This document shows, in pieces, positions 1-10,759 of a stretch of 64,000 nucleotides of DNA. Every line of letters begins with the position of its first letter. Position 1 is the first letter of the stretch. Position numbers and translations under genes: made by a program. The notes beneath the pieces were generated by a model that was given only the letters and a program-made list of their open reading frames with translations, was not told the origin of the DNA and did no database searches. The stretch spans positions 8,086,861 to 8,150,860 of the forward strand of contig NC_090196.1 of the NCBI RefSeq assembly GCF_024679245.1, read 5' to 3'. This stretch comes from Pseudorasbora parva (Eukaryota > Chordata > Actinopteri > Cypriniformes > Gobionidae).

Positions 1-414
1 TCTAACTAAACTTCCCTTAGGGAGCATATTACAATAAAAGGCACACCTTTCCTTTCTGGCATCCACCTGTTAAAAATATCAGTTTACACCATGGCCCAAA
101 GTGGAAAGCAAGTGGCTTTTCAGAGTGACATACCGTGTGATTGAAGACAGTTGAAGCGGAAGGTTTGAGACAGGCGAAAGTTGTATTTGTGTAGAAAGAA
201 CTTGACTCTGACATTTACAGCAAGCAGTCAAGATATATAATGCTGTAAAAATGATATTGAAATATTGAAATTAATTAGAAAATAATGCATAATGCTTACT
301 TTTAACTGTAAATTGACTGTATGTTGTTTAATGTATTTGGTGCAAAAAACTGTAGCCAGTCAAATTACAGACTTCAAAGAAACAATTTATGAAATTTTTT
401 ATAATACTGTTAAC
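1..414. other. AT-rich sequence, no gene recognised
   Basis: I see no splice-bounded coding sequence, SINE head or terminal inverted repeat here. The last 8 bases (407-414, CTGTTAAC) are the left target-site duplication of the next element. Confidence 0.5.
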
Positions 415-1092
415 TAGACATGTGCCGATTTTCGATAATGCGATTTATCACGATAATGAATATGCATGATATTGTTATCGTGGGCACTTTAAAATATCGT
501 AAATAATAATTTATTAACAATTTATAATTTTTTTATAATGAACTCAAGAATACTTTGCCCATCAACCGTATGAATGCTCAACACCACTGTATTCTGCGTC
601 AAAGGGACACCCGCTCAGATATAAACAAGCCCAACGTGCATTTGCACATGACTGAACCGGTGAAGGAGACGCGCTGCTGAAGTGCCGCTCAGTGACAGCA
701 GAGGGCGCTGATGAACTGCAGAATGCAGCCGGTTACCCCGGAAACCAGCAAACAAACAAAAAACACGTGTAGTTTTTAAAACAGCCATTCGTTTTTGTAA
801 TCTCAATGTTGTTCGTCACAGCACCAAATACTTATTACTTAAAGACTTAATAGGCTATTTATTTTCAAATTTAAACATTTTTATGTTTTAATCTGGACTA
901 CAACATGCCCTAATAATTAGAACTGTTCTAATTATTTGTTATAGACCATTTCAGAATGTTTGTAAACAATCGCCTCAAGATACTTCCGGGTGGCAGAACG
1001 CGAGCGGCTTCTACTGACAAACTGAAGAGATCAGCCGGCTACTGTAAACAGTTACATAGTTAAGAACATTGCTGTTGATTAAAGTTGAAACT

Positions 1093-1294
1093 ATGACGAA
1101 AACGTGTTGTGTTTTCGGGTTGCGCCGTCCGATATACAGCAAAAGGTGTAGAATTGTATCGATTTCATTCAGAAAGAAGTAAATATATCCGGCAAAACTT
1201 GTTGGATGAGGAAAGCGAGTGGACGTCCTCAAAAGTGGCGCTACAGAGAAGTATTCTCAAAACGGTCCATCGACAAAATCATAGCAGAGCATAA
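1093..1294 (+). pseudogene. THAP-domain relic, frameshifted
   Basis: From the ATG at 1093 the reading begins MTKTCCVFG, and a +1 shift then continues as GCAVRYTAKGVELYRFHSE. Together these resemble the first half of a C2CH THAP zinc finger: the Cys pair, an RYT-KGV-FYR segment and a following basic stretch. The second half (Trp, Cys-x2-His) is not recognisable and the frame ends at 1294. THAP domains bind DNA in host factors and in P-type and Kolobok-type transposases. This copy cannot make a functional domain. It lies just inside the inner inverted repeat, where a transposase N-terminus would be expected. An exapted or captured host exon is the alternative. The frameshift is inferred from the two reading frames, so confidence is moderate. 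Confidence 0.45.
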
Positions 1295-1554
1295 TTGTCT
1301 TCAGCTGGGGAAATTCGAGACTAATATTAGTAAACTTTAGATCTCTTTTAACCCCTTACGATTCAAAGATCATACGGCCTCAGATTACTATTGTTTAACA
1401 TGCACTGCTCATCACTCTATATTATTTTATCTGGACAAACTCAGTATCATCAGAAAGATTAAAGACTCCAGCTTCGATATTTGAACACTGTTTATGATAA
1501 ACTTGGGTTGCAGTGACATTCATTTTTTAATTTATGTCAGGAGTGCATTATAAT

Positions 1555-2165
1555 TAGGGCTGTAACGATATGCGATATGAAATCGAAATCGCAATACGCA
1601 GGTCCACGAACCTGTATCGCGATGTGAGGAGGCAGAATCGCGACACACCCCTTCCAACTCCCAGAATTATCCTTCCTGTCCAGGTCCAACTTTTAAGTCA
1701 GCAGTATGGCAACATTTCAGCTACCCGGTGGAGAACAAGGATGGCAATCGTGTAGTTGACAAGACCCACACAATTTGCCGTAAGTGTTTCAAAAAGCTTC
1801 CCCAACCGGCTGGCAACGTGGTGTGAGCGTGGCGTTTCTGTTGCGTGTCATCCGCGGGGCGGCTGCGTGACGTTTTCTCTTTCTTTGCACACCAGAAGCG
1901 TGTCTGACGCGGCGCTTCTGTTGGTATTGATGTACAGGAGGCCCTATACTTCATGTTAAATATATATTGCCTATTGGTACCGCAAAGAAAACGTCGGCAG
2001 TAGCCTATTGACCATACAGATATATGGTATTGACGGCAAAATAGGCTACAGAATACTACAGAATAAAACAGTTTTATCCCCCCCATATCAAGGTTTGTAT
2101 CGTACCGTGGGTCAAAAATCGTGATACGAACCGAATCGTGGGTTTGGTGTATCGTTACAGCCCTA
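1555..2165. mobile_element. Non-autonomous hAT (MITE), 611 bp, perfect 8-bp TSD
   Basis: The left end TAGGGCTGTAACGATA and right end ATCGTTACAGCCCTA form a perfect terminal inverted repeat. They are flanked by identical 8-mers ATTATAAT (1547-1554 and 2166-2173). It contains no transposase. It inserted into the THAP-bearing repeat and is therefore younger than that sequence. Confidence 0.9.
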
Positions 2166-3690
2166 ATTATAATCGCATTATAATCGATCCGTTATGAACG
2201 ATATTTTGAATAGATTTTCACACGCACGTTCATTCTCTCTCGTCTGCACTGATTCATTTGTGTTCACAGAGATCGCAAAGAACAGCTTTCAGTTTAGCTC
2301 TTAATTCAAAAGTCCTCATATTTGGAGAAATATCGACATAGCACGTTTGCAAAATATTTTCGTCATACAGAATACCATTTCTATTCATTTCTCACGGAAT
2401 TATTCGACATAAAAGAGTTAAAACATGCGCAGACCTCTCTCTGTGTCTCTTCTTAATGATATGCATCGGATATCAGTCATCAGGCGTTCATTCGTCCTCT
2501 CATCTGTCAGTCTTTTGATTTTGCTCAACACCGCCCTCGCATGACGCGCTCGCAGCTGTCTCGGACATTTCTGGCTCTGTGAAGAACGAGTCTGTTCTAC
2601 ATTTTTACGCGTGAACTAAGAAGCTAATAAACACACGATAACTATGGAATAAGGTTTTTGTGTGATTGTTCATGTGATTTCGGCTATTTTATATCAATAA
2701 TAGATGTTTACATTATGACTGCTAACAGGTGTAGTGATTAGCTCCATATAAAATGATAAATATAACATATTTTAACATCGGGAGTTCGTCGTGAGATATT
2801 GCAGATGCTACGAGTCATTTAAGTTGATCATCGCATCAAATCAGCTGTACACGGCACGACTGTTTGCACCGCGAGCCGGCCGCGATCACACAAGCTTTCG
2901 TGTTAAACACAGACACCAGAGCTTTCAATGTTGCTGCTACAGCTTCAGATACAAAAAATAAAGAAAAAATGTGCGCAAATGATTTGTTGAAAAGCAGAGA
3001 ACAGGTAAATAGTTAGATAACAGGGAAATAGACCATCTACGATAGTCTAACATATTGTAATTCAAACAGCAACAGTCTAAATTACTACTCAATGGTAGGC
3101 TGAGGCTCATTTAAAAAGTATGGTATTAGACTAGCGCTACATCTACTGGACCATGTTAGGCATTTCATGTATTGCTATCTCCTGAATTAGTTAATCCGTC
3201 CCTCAATAATCATGTTAACTTTGTCTGAATCCCAAGCAATTTACTAGCGTTGCTATAGGAACGCTTCGGCTTTTGCCACCCGGAAGAACGTTTATTACTG
3301 CTGTGACGTCATGGTGAATTGTCCTATTGTTCAGTATAACTTTGAGATACGACTTCATTAGTTAATATGTTAATTCATTATTACCAAACACAATGAAAAA
3401 TACTTATAAAGAATTAATCATTCTATGTTAATTTCTTAGTTACATTTTATATAACATTAAAATCAAAATCAAAATAACCTTTTTAATGGACCTAAGATAA
3501 AACTAACAATGATCAGTATTTCTTAACTAACATTACCAAAAACATTATACTTTCTGCACCAAATGTAGCTATTACTCAATCTTAGTTAATGCATTAAATA
3601 ATGAGACCTTATTGTAATTTGTAAGCCTACCTGTTGTTCTTTATAGCCTAATTCTTTTGCACTTTAATCTGTTTGAAAATTGTACTTTTA

Positions 3691-3767
3691 CAGCTCTGAA
3701 AAAAATCAAGAGACCACATAACATTGATTTCTCAAGAGGGGTCTCTTAATTTTTTTTACCAGAGCTG
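3691..3767. mobile_element. 77-bp TA-flanked MITE (Tc1/mariner type)
   Basis: The ends CAGCTCTG and CAGAGCTG are inverted. TA dinucleotides flank them at 3689-3690 and 3768-3769. The interior is one hairpin (AGAGACC / GGTCTCT). Such short TA-flanked palindromes are typical internally deleted mariner-type elements. Confidence 0.75.
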
Positions 3768-4040
3768 TATATATTTTTGGTGCATTATTGTATTTAAACA
3801 TTCACTTATTTTTGTTCTTACAAAAATAGTTCTTAAAGCTGTTATGCTATGGCAACACTTTTTTTTTGCAACTTATTTCAATATCGTGATAATATCGTAT
3901 ATCGTGATAAAACTTCATCAATTAATTGCAACATGAAAAATTGATATCGGCACATGCCTACTGTTAACATATGTTTTCTGTAAAAAGTTATGTTACAATG
4001 CACAAGGTAACAAATGTATTATGTATTTTTAAAGCTTACA

Positions 4041-4206
4041 GCTTTCCTGTAGCTCAACCAGTAGAGCGTGGTGCTAACAACACCGAGGTCATGGGTTCGA
4101 TTCCCAGGGAAAGCAAGAACTGACAATAATGTAAAAATGTGTACCTTGAATGCAATGTAAGTCGCTTTGGATAAAAGCATTTGCCAAATGCGTAAATGTA
4201 AATGTA
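4041..4206 (+). repeat. tRNA-derived SINE with L2-type 3' tail
   Basis: The head folds like a tRNA: GCTTTCC pairs fully with GGAAAGC, the A box is TAGCTCAACCAGTAGAGC and the B box is GGTTCGATTCC. The anticodon loop reads CTAACAA (anticodon AAC). The tail, GTCGCTTTGGATAAAAGC and then repeated AAATGTA, is the L2-like 3' end used for retroposition in fish SINEs. A second copy lies at 47082-47247. Confidence 0.85.
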
Positions 4207-4227
4207 TGCCAATATATAAAACTATAT

Positions 4228-6394
4228 TAGGGATGTCCTTGACTAAGGATTTACACATTCAAATCAGAATTTGGTCGACGGATAGTCGAATCATCTGTAT
4301 GTGTGTGTGAATGGGTTGTAAAGGGGCACGACACTAAGTCAGCAGGAGGGTAAAACTATTTTTATTTTACCTTTAAACACTGCACACAGCAACAACTTTT
4401 AATAAAGCAACAAAAACTGCCTGCCAACTGACAGACAAACGGACAATGGCTTTCTTATTTAGGTTTTAAAGGGGTATTATACATTATACTGTATAATGCC
4501 ATTTTTGTACAAGTTAATATGATTCTTTAGTGTCTAAAGAAAAACTTTGCAGTATACTTTAATTAAAAATTTTCATTAGTATGGTAAGAAAACACTCATT
4601 TTACCTGGTCAAAGACAGCTCTTTTTTCACCAAGCCATTTTAGTGTATACGGCTTTAAATGCTTCTAAATGACTTCACTTTTCGCCGTTGAAGTATATGG
4701 GGTCACTGTGTCCATTTTTTTTACTGTCTATGATTTGAACCAGAGTCGGACCCGGGACAAGATGACAGCTCCAACGAAATTCGACAAATAAGTTTAAACA
4801 GGACATTTCTATATGGTTGGTTAATGTAATGTCACTTTGATCTGTCTTTATGTATTGGCAGGGTAACGTTAGCGTAGTGAGATACAAATGCTACGTGTAC
4901 TGATGTAGTTCATTGACAGATGGATTTTATACATCATGCCAATAAAACAGTTTGTCAGTGATGCGTCACGTTATCTATGCATTCTAATAACTGTTACAAC
5001 ACTTTTTTTTGACAGTTACAGACACCTTTATAAATTATCTACATAATTAAGCTTATTATTATGTCTACGTTAACTTTAAAACCAGCGTTCACAGTTTGTA
5101 ATAACACAATAACCATAACGCGTTGTTCATTATAAACGTGGGATTATGAGTTATATTGAGAACGTCAGACATAGAAAGCATGCTGTAATATAACTTACCC
5201 ACTTTAGCCGCATTCATCGTGAAGCATTTCAAACTACACTCACTTCTTCTGGAGGGGCGGCAGGAACACAAATAGCTGGAACAGATCTTTATTCAGAAGC
5301 AGCTTCTTAACAAAACCTGCTTTATACTGACCCTCGGTTATAAAGCAGTCTCGGTGAGAAATTCTTCGCAGTTCAAGCAAACAAAAGCATTGACGAAAAC
5401 AAAACTCAGCCACTGCGTCTTCAGCGGTTCAGATTTAGGAACATCAAAACGACTGCTGTGTTCATTATTACACCCAAGAACAGAACACTACAATCACTTA
5501 GACGTCATTCTGCTCCAGCGTATCAATAATGGCGGATATGATGATGACAGAGCTCACTCAGGGCGGGTCTGAGTTGAAACGCTGCTGTCAATCAACAGTT
5601 GTGAGAGGGGTGTCGGCTCAATTTGAGACGGGAGAAAACATTAAAAGATTAAAATATTAATCTTAAAGATTAAAAAAAACAAAATACTGGATGGACTTGT
5701 ATCATTATAGGATGGTTGTGTACAGGCACTGCCAACACACTTTTCCATACAATCAGCTTGTAAAAGTGCATGTACCATAATATGACTCCTTTAATAAAAG
5801 GTAATGTGGTGGATAAACATTCGTAAACCGTTTTCTCATAACATGTTAAAGCCGCGATCGGAATACAGAACATCACACAAATATATAAAAGAACATATTG
5901 ATAAAAAAAATAAAATAAAAAAAAACCTGCCTAGAGAGGAAAAGAACACCTTGAGTGTGTTTACATGCACGCTCTTAAGCCGATCGTGCATAAAGGGGGT
6001 CGCACACCGGACGCGAAGCTCAGCGCCACGTCTCAGGTATCTCACACCAGTTAAATCAGTATGTACATTGACGATTTGAGGGAAATATATACATTTAATA
6101 TAAAACCTTCAAATGGCGATCTGTGGCCAGCAAGATTTTCAAATTACTTCCCGAGTCGCCGCGGACAGGCGCCGAATGCCGCCACTGGTGTGTGTACACT
6201 CATTGAATGTGTTCGAATTCTTCGCAGTGCGAAGCTCAGCGCACTTAAAGGGGTCGCACACCGGACGTAAAGCTCAGCGACGCGCCACGTCTTTAAAATA
6301 TTGAGCACCCCCATATTGTCAAAATGGTATGATCCTCGTTTCATAACACCCGTGAAGATTTGACCGTCGGTGGTCGAATCCGGCTCCACATATC
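4228..6394 (+). mobile_element. hAT-type element, right end truncated, split by a TTAA insert
   Basis: The left terminus TAGGGATGTCCTTGACTAAG matches the family seen complete at 19732-20612. The match runs through AGCAACAACTTTTAATAAAG, is interrupted at 4470-5790, resumes, and stops after CGGCTCCACATATC at 6394. The expected GAATCTTCGACTATTCG...CACCCCTA end is missing. The GC-rich segment (about 5990-6290) contains a direct repeat of GGTCGCACACCGGACG. Confidence 0.75.
4470..5790. mobile_element. TTAA-flanked non-autonomous transposon (piggyBac/Kolobok type)
   Basis: TTAA occurs at 4466-4469 and 5791-5794 around a 1321-bp insert with inverted ends AGGGGTATTATAC and ATAATATGACTCCT. The interruption is confirmed because the host hAT sequence is continuous across this point in the copy at 19732-20612. 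I recognise no coding sequence inside. Confidence 0.7.
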
Positions 6395-7384
6395 AAGGCT
6401 GGCGTGTAGTTGATCAAACAGACGAGCTACTGGAGCTCAAGAAGTGAATGCTAGTTCTGATAGATAGGTATCAGTGGGCATGTGAGCATCAGAACTGGAT
6501 TCAATGTATTTACTGAGTAATTTAAGCCAGCTTCATTGCTTAAGGTTAATTTGAGGGTAGATTCAGGATAGTTATAACCCATTTTAATTACAACAAGTCT
6601 ATAGTATGTATGCAGAATAGGATTGTAAAATAAAGCGCTACAAAATATTAGTCCCAAGATAAGAAATTGTCTTTTAGAAACTTGTTGGCCAAGAAACATT
6701 TTTATTTTTATTTTAAGATTAAGTTTTATTACATTTAGTTTTCATTATATTTTCACATCATTCACTTATTCATATATTGGGGATGAGGCTAAGGTTTTGT
6801 TGACTTGAATGAGGTTTCGCCCAGATTTTTCAGAATCTTTTTTTTTTTTTTGGGATGTACAAATGAATCAGCAAAAAGCAAAGGCAGATAAATACGGTCC
6901 TTCCATAAAGATCCAACTCACCCGAGATTAACAGCACCCATTAACTAACGCTCAGCACTTTTGTCCCTTGTCTGTTGTAATCTTGGTGGATGGCTGCTGT
7001 TAAATGTAATTAGTTTTGGCTGCTAATAATTGAATGTCTCTCAACAAGGGAGCCACAGACTCAGGGCCACAGAAAGCTTGTCTTTGTGGAAAGATCACTC
7101 ACTTTCTAACACTGAATCCGCTATACATGCTGAAGCGTTAAATTCACTATTGTATATCCAGGAGCTTGAATTTCCCAAAGAAGGGAATGTTGGGGGAAAG
7201 GGTTGTATAGCCTGAGGAAGAATTCTTCAGTTTAAACTCCGGTGAGATGAACCGGTGGGGAGGTTAAGCAGTCTAGACTACAACCCTGAGGCGGAAGATC
7301 ACTTGATGATCCTGAACTAGGAGCTTTTGGGTTTACAGGATCGATTTTCTTTTTTATAATACATCATGATCGCAGTGCTCTTAA
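6395..7384. other. No gene or recognised repeat
   Basis: About 1 kb of unique-looking AT-rich sequence with a poly-T run near 6840. TTAA at 7381-7384 is the left TSD of the next element. Confidence 0.45.
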
Positions 7385-7444
7385 CCCTTGATCGCATACC
7401 TTGGGTTTTTAGCGACCATGGGAAGTCATTCACTACATTCACTC

Positions 7445-7732
7445 TAGGGCTGTGCGATTAATCGTAATCGATTTTCGTTTGTTGATTTTTGATGTTGGCT
7501 TCCAACGATTATGAAAAAAACATGAAACGATTATTTTTTTCTGCACACCTGCTTTTCCTTCACAGCGGTGCACTTTCTCTTTTTTCTAAAAGCCAAACTT
7601 GACATCCAAATCAGCTAAATAAGTGATAAGTAGAAAAGGACACTGTGGGCTTCAGATACATGCCTAAATGGTCAAATAGCCTGCACACAAATACGGTAAT
7701 TATCCTTTTAAACACATTCGGTTATGTCTTAA
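7445..7732 (+). mobile_element. hAT left-end fragment
   Basis: TAGGGCTGTGCGATTAATCG is a typical fish hAT terminus followed by alternating ATCG-rich subterminal sequence. I found no matching right end, so its extent is unknown. The AT-rich sequence at 8860-9240 may be its interior. Confidence 0.5.
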
Positions 7733-8402
7733 AGGGATAGTTCACTTTAAAGGGTTAGATATTTTAGTATTTTAGATATTTTACTTTAGGTTAAAGATAT
7801 TTTTATTGAAAGCTGATGGCTAAGACAGGCTTCAAGACCCATAAAGGCACGAAAAGACTTTGTTACAAAGTCCATCTCACTACAGTGGCTGTAGTGTAAT
7901 TTGACGAAGCGACGAGAATAGTTTTTGTGCGCAAATCTTTATCCGCCAAGTTATTGTCTTCCGTGTAGGTATCTGATGTGAACTCACCTGGAACTCCGGC
8001 GATAGCGGCGCTCCTCCTCTCCCGGGTCATGTATCTGAACGGTGGAGCTGCGTCATATTCTCGCGCATGCGTCGAGTTCACGTCAATAACATGGTGGATA
8101 AAGTCGTTATTTAGATTTTTGTGCCCACAATAACTATTTTCATCGCATTATAAAATTATTGTACAGCCACTGTAGTGAGATGGACTTTGTTCAATGTGTT
8201 CAGTGCCTTTATGGGTCTTGTGAGTGGGAATGTACTGAATGCCAATGGAGGCCTTTCTGAAGCCTTTCTCAGCCATCAGCTTTCAACAAAAATATCTTCA
8301 TTTGTGTTCTGAAGATGAACGCACGGGTGGTCTTACGGGTGTCCAACGACATGAGGGGGAGTAATTAATGAAATAATTTTCATTGTTGGGTGAACTAACC
8401 CT
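7733..8402. mobile_element. TTAA-flanked MITE with long inverted arms
   Basis: TTAA occurs at 7729-7732 and 8403-8406. The ends AGGGATAGTTCAC and GTGAACTAACCCT are inverted. Arms of more than 100 bp (about 7790-7900 and 8160-8310) are complementary and share AAAGTCCATCTCACTACAG with its inverse. A half copy is present at 13597. Confidence 0.85.
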
Positions 8403-8406
8403 TTAA

Positions 8407-8722
8407 AAGGAAAATTCTGTCATCCTTTACTCACCCTCAAGTTGTTTCAAACCTGTATGAATTTCTTTCTTCAGCTGAATACAAGGGAAGATATTTTGAA
8501 GAATGTCAGTAACCAAACAGTTAACTGAAACCATTGACTTCCATAGTAGTATTTTTTTTTCCTACTATGGAAGTCAATGGTTTCAGTAAACTGTTTGGTT
8601 ACTGACATTCTTCAAAATATCTTCCCTTGTGTTCAGCTGAAGAAAGAAATTCACACAGGTTTGAAACAACTTGAGGGTGAGTAAAGGACGACAGAATTTT
8701 CATTTCAAAGTGAACTATCCCT
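8407..8722. mobile_element. Near-perfect palindromic TTAA MITE
   Basis: The arms (8410-8555 and 8567-8705) are about 97% complementary, differing by only a few transitions, and are separated by a T-rich loop. The right end AACTATCCCT lies before TTAA (8723-8726). The left end has lost about 20 bp of the expected AGGGATAGTTCAC and starts directly from the TTAA it shares with the preceding MITE. Confidence 0.85.
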
Positions 8723-9323
8723 TTAAGTGAATGTAAACACTTAGAGAGAGCGTGTGTGTAACAGTATAATGGGTCCGTGCAGCTCTTAAAGTGACTGCAG
8801 CCTAATAAATCTGCTGCAATCATTTTGGTTAATCAAACAAGAAAAGACACAGATAAAATCACTCGCTGCCCTTGAATGAATAAACTGTAGTTTTAATAAA
8901 GATTAGTCTATATTAAATGTATACAGCAGTTATTTTACATTTGATTACTTTATTCAATTTCTGTTGTAGGCTATTACTTATCTGAATACCACTGTTAGTA
9001 CATCTTCCTGAAAAACCACTACTTATTTAAATGATCTTTTTGTTTTGTTGTATTTTTTTTTTTTTTTTGTAATTTAATTGCTTTGTTCTTATTGTATTCA
9101 CTGACTTGTCTTCTGTAACTGTGAGGACTTTTACTTAGGCCTACTTTTATTAACCTGTATTCGTTTTTGCTGAAGTATTGATAGTTGTGAAATTTCACCG
9201 ATATGTATAATAATATGTATCCTAAAGTAAGCCTTTAATCATATCACATATAACATTTCTAAATATATATAAAAAAAAAGGTCCCAAGCGAGGTGTGTAA
9301 TAATAATGTAAGTATATTTTCAG

Positions 9324-9380
9324 ATGGCGATTTTGGGGAAGATACTGAATGTACTGGGAGCTCTGATGAGGACGGGGATG
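9324..9380 (+). pseudogene. Possible acidic exon remnant of the piggyBac-like element
   Basis: A polypyrimidine-AG acceptor (TATATTTTCAG, ending at 9323) is followed by a frame rich in Asp, Glu and Ser (DGDFGEDTECTGSSDEDG) and then a possible GTATAA donor at about 9381. Acidic N-terminal regions are common in piggyBac transposases. It is short and no further exons are visible, so this is an inference from position and composition only. Confidence 0.3.
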
Positions 9381-9545
9381 ATGGTATAAAACATCTGCTC
9401 AAACTCTACCCTCCAAGCTCCAAAAATATGCTCTATTTTATTATTTTGTATTTGCTATAAAAATATCAAGAGAGTTAGAGCCAGGTCGCTAAAGACCTGA
9501 ACATGTAACAATGATTGCCGAAACATTCATGCATTTAAGGGTTAA

Positions 9546-10194
9546 ACAAACCACAAAACTGATGTTGCAACTTTCAACCTTATTTTCCTGCAATCCTGTT
9601 CACTAAGTTCACTGACTTTGCCCTCGAGATATGCAGCGACCTATAAAAGCATCATCCATCTATGAGCACTCCGCTGTCATTCATCAGCTCACAATGGGAC
9701 CCAAACGATGCTTCCCATTTATTTTCATCCCATCATGTGGCCTGATGGTAAAAAAATAGTTTTTTTATATTTCTGAATGGGATTTTCTGTTTTACAGCCC
9801 TTTGAATTGGTCCTTAAAGTTCATCGTTTTTAGCTTTTGTTTACATTGGTGAAATCGGAGGCGTATTGGAAATGATTTATTGGGTTATAGCTTCAGATTT
9901 CATTTCACAGGGACACAGCACAAATAGGTGGCAATAATAATAGTGCTCAAATGAATTTGGGTGGATATGATGGTTGATATTGGTCTTATTTGCAGAGATG
10001 AAATCAATGTTTGGTGATGGGAGAAAAATAAATGAGGTTTTCGCTGAGAATGCATTCTAAGAGATTTAACTGAATTGTAGAATAGAGGAGAATGAGCTGA
10101 GGAAATAAAGAACACAATAACGGTAAATATGTTCTAACTGGAGACGCTCGAGGGTGTACCCATGGTGCGCTCAAGTACCTTGAGTATTCGGAAT
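9546..10194. other. No gene or recognised repeat
   Basis: Moderately AT-rich sequence. I see no inverted ends, SINE heads or splice-bounded coding sequence. Confidence 0.4.
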
Positions 10195-10758
10195 TGACAG
10201 CCGTGATAGTTCATAAAAACACAAGAATTGTGTGACATTGCGCCAGCATAATAATAAGAGCCTTTTAATAATAAGCTATGGATGCACTATGGGAAGAAGG
10301 AAAGCCGGCGGAGGCAGTGTGATGCTTTGGGCAATGTTCTATGGGAAACCTTGGGTCATGTACACCCTTTCATGGAAACGGTATTCCCTGGTAGCTGTGG
10401 CCTCTTTCTGCAGGATAATGTGCTCTGTTACAAAGCAAAAATGGTTCAGGAATGGTTTGAGGAGCACATCAATGAGTTTGAGGTGTTGACTTGGCCTCCA
10501 AATTCTCCAGATAACAATTCAATGGAGTACGTGCTGAACAAAAAAGTCTGATCCATAGAGATTCAAACCTCACAACTTACATGACTTAAAGGATCTGCTG
10601 CTAACATCTTGGTGCCAGATACCAAAGCACACCTTCAGGGGGTCTAGTGGAGTCCATGCATCGATGGGTCGATGGGTCACAGGGCTGTATTGGCAGCGAC
10701 ACACAGATCGACACAATATTAGGAAGGTGATCATAATGTTATGCCTAAATGTGTGCAT
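10195..10758 (+). pseudogene. Tc1/mariner-like transposase relic with right end
   Basis: Two overlapping frames show fragments of a DDE transposase: a GGGSVMLWAMF stretch (10305-10340), then DNVLCYKAK around the second Asp (10417-10445) and WPPNSPDNNSMEYV around the catalytic Glu region (10493-10530). The frame changes between the first and later motifs, so the gene is broken. It closes with a region ending GGTGATCATAATGTTATGCC (about 10726-10745), which resembles the inverted-repeat terminus of a fish Tc1 family. The N-terminal HTH region and left end are absent. It cannot encode an active enzyme. Confidence 0.65.
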
Positions 10759-10759
10759 A

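Larger units (their letters stand above)
942..3326. repeat. Inner repeat with imperfect inverted ends and THAP relic
   Basis: Within the hAT element, the left sequence (TAGACCATTTC, then CTTCCGGGTGGCA at about 983) is mirrored on the right (TGCCACCCGGAAG at about 3273, ending in GTCCTA at 3326). No clean TSD was found. Parts recur elsewhere in the window: 1338-1540 matches 43420-43665 in reverse, and 2530-2780 matches 18080-18330. This inner sequence therefore belongs to a dispersed family and is not unique cargo. It may be a THAP-transposase element that inserted into, or makes up, the body of the hAT-like element. Confidence 0.5.
415..3960. mobile_element. hAT-type DNA transposon, degenerate, perfect 8-bp TSD
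   Basis: The left end reads TAGACATGTGCCGAT and the right end is its near inverse, ATCGGCACATGCCTA. The flanks are identical 8-mers CTGTTAAC (407-414 and 3961-3968), which fit the hAT target preference nTnnnnAn. Subterminal AT-rich motifs (TATCGTGATAA types) occur on both sides. The element is 3546 bp. It contains a THAP-bearing inner repeat, a nested hAT MITE (1555-2165) and a short TA-flanked MITE (3691-3767). No intact transposase remains. Assignment to hAT rests on TSD length and end sequence. A P-type element also makes 8-bp TSDs and remains possible because of the THAP relic. Confidence 0.8.
7385..9541. mobile_element. piggyBac-like transposon with nested MITEs
   Basis: TTAA at 7381-7384 and 9542-9545 flanks ends beginning CCCTTGAT and, inverted on the right, CCCTTAAATGCATG. 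Both ends carry a subterminal TTTAGCGACC motif (near 7410 and, inverted, near 9485). TTAA TSDs with CCCTT termini are characteristic of piggyBac. The body holds a hAT end (7445), two TTAA MITEs and an acidic exon-like remnant (9324-9380). No intact transposase was found. Confidence 0.6.

Noticed and set aside
1721..2086. 121-residue open frame on the minus strand
   Set aside because: It lies wholly inside the hAT MITE 1555-2165 and shows no family motif.
4041..4115. Genuine tRNA-Val (AAC) gene
   Set aside because: Although it folds well, it is followed directly by the SINE body and L2 tail, and a sister copy at 47082 has the same arrangement.
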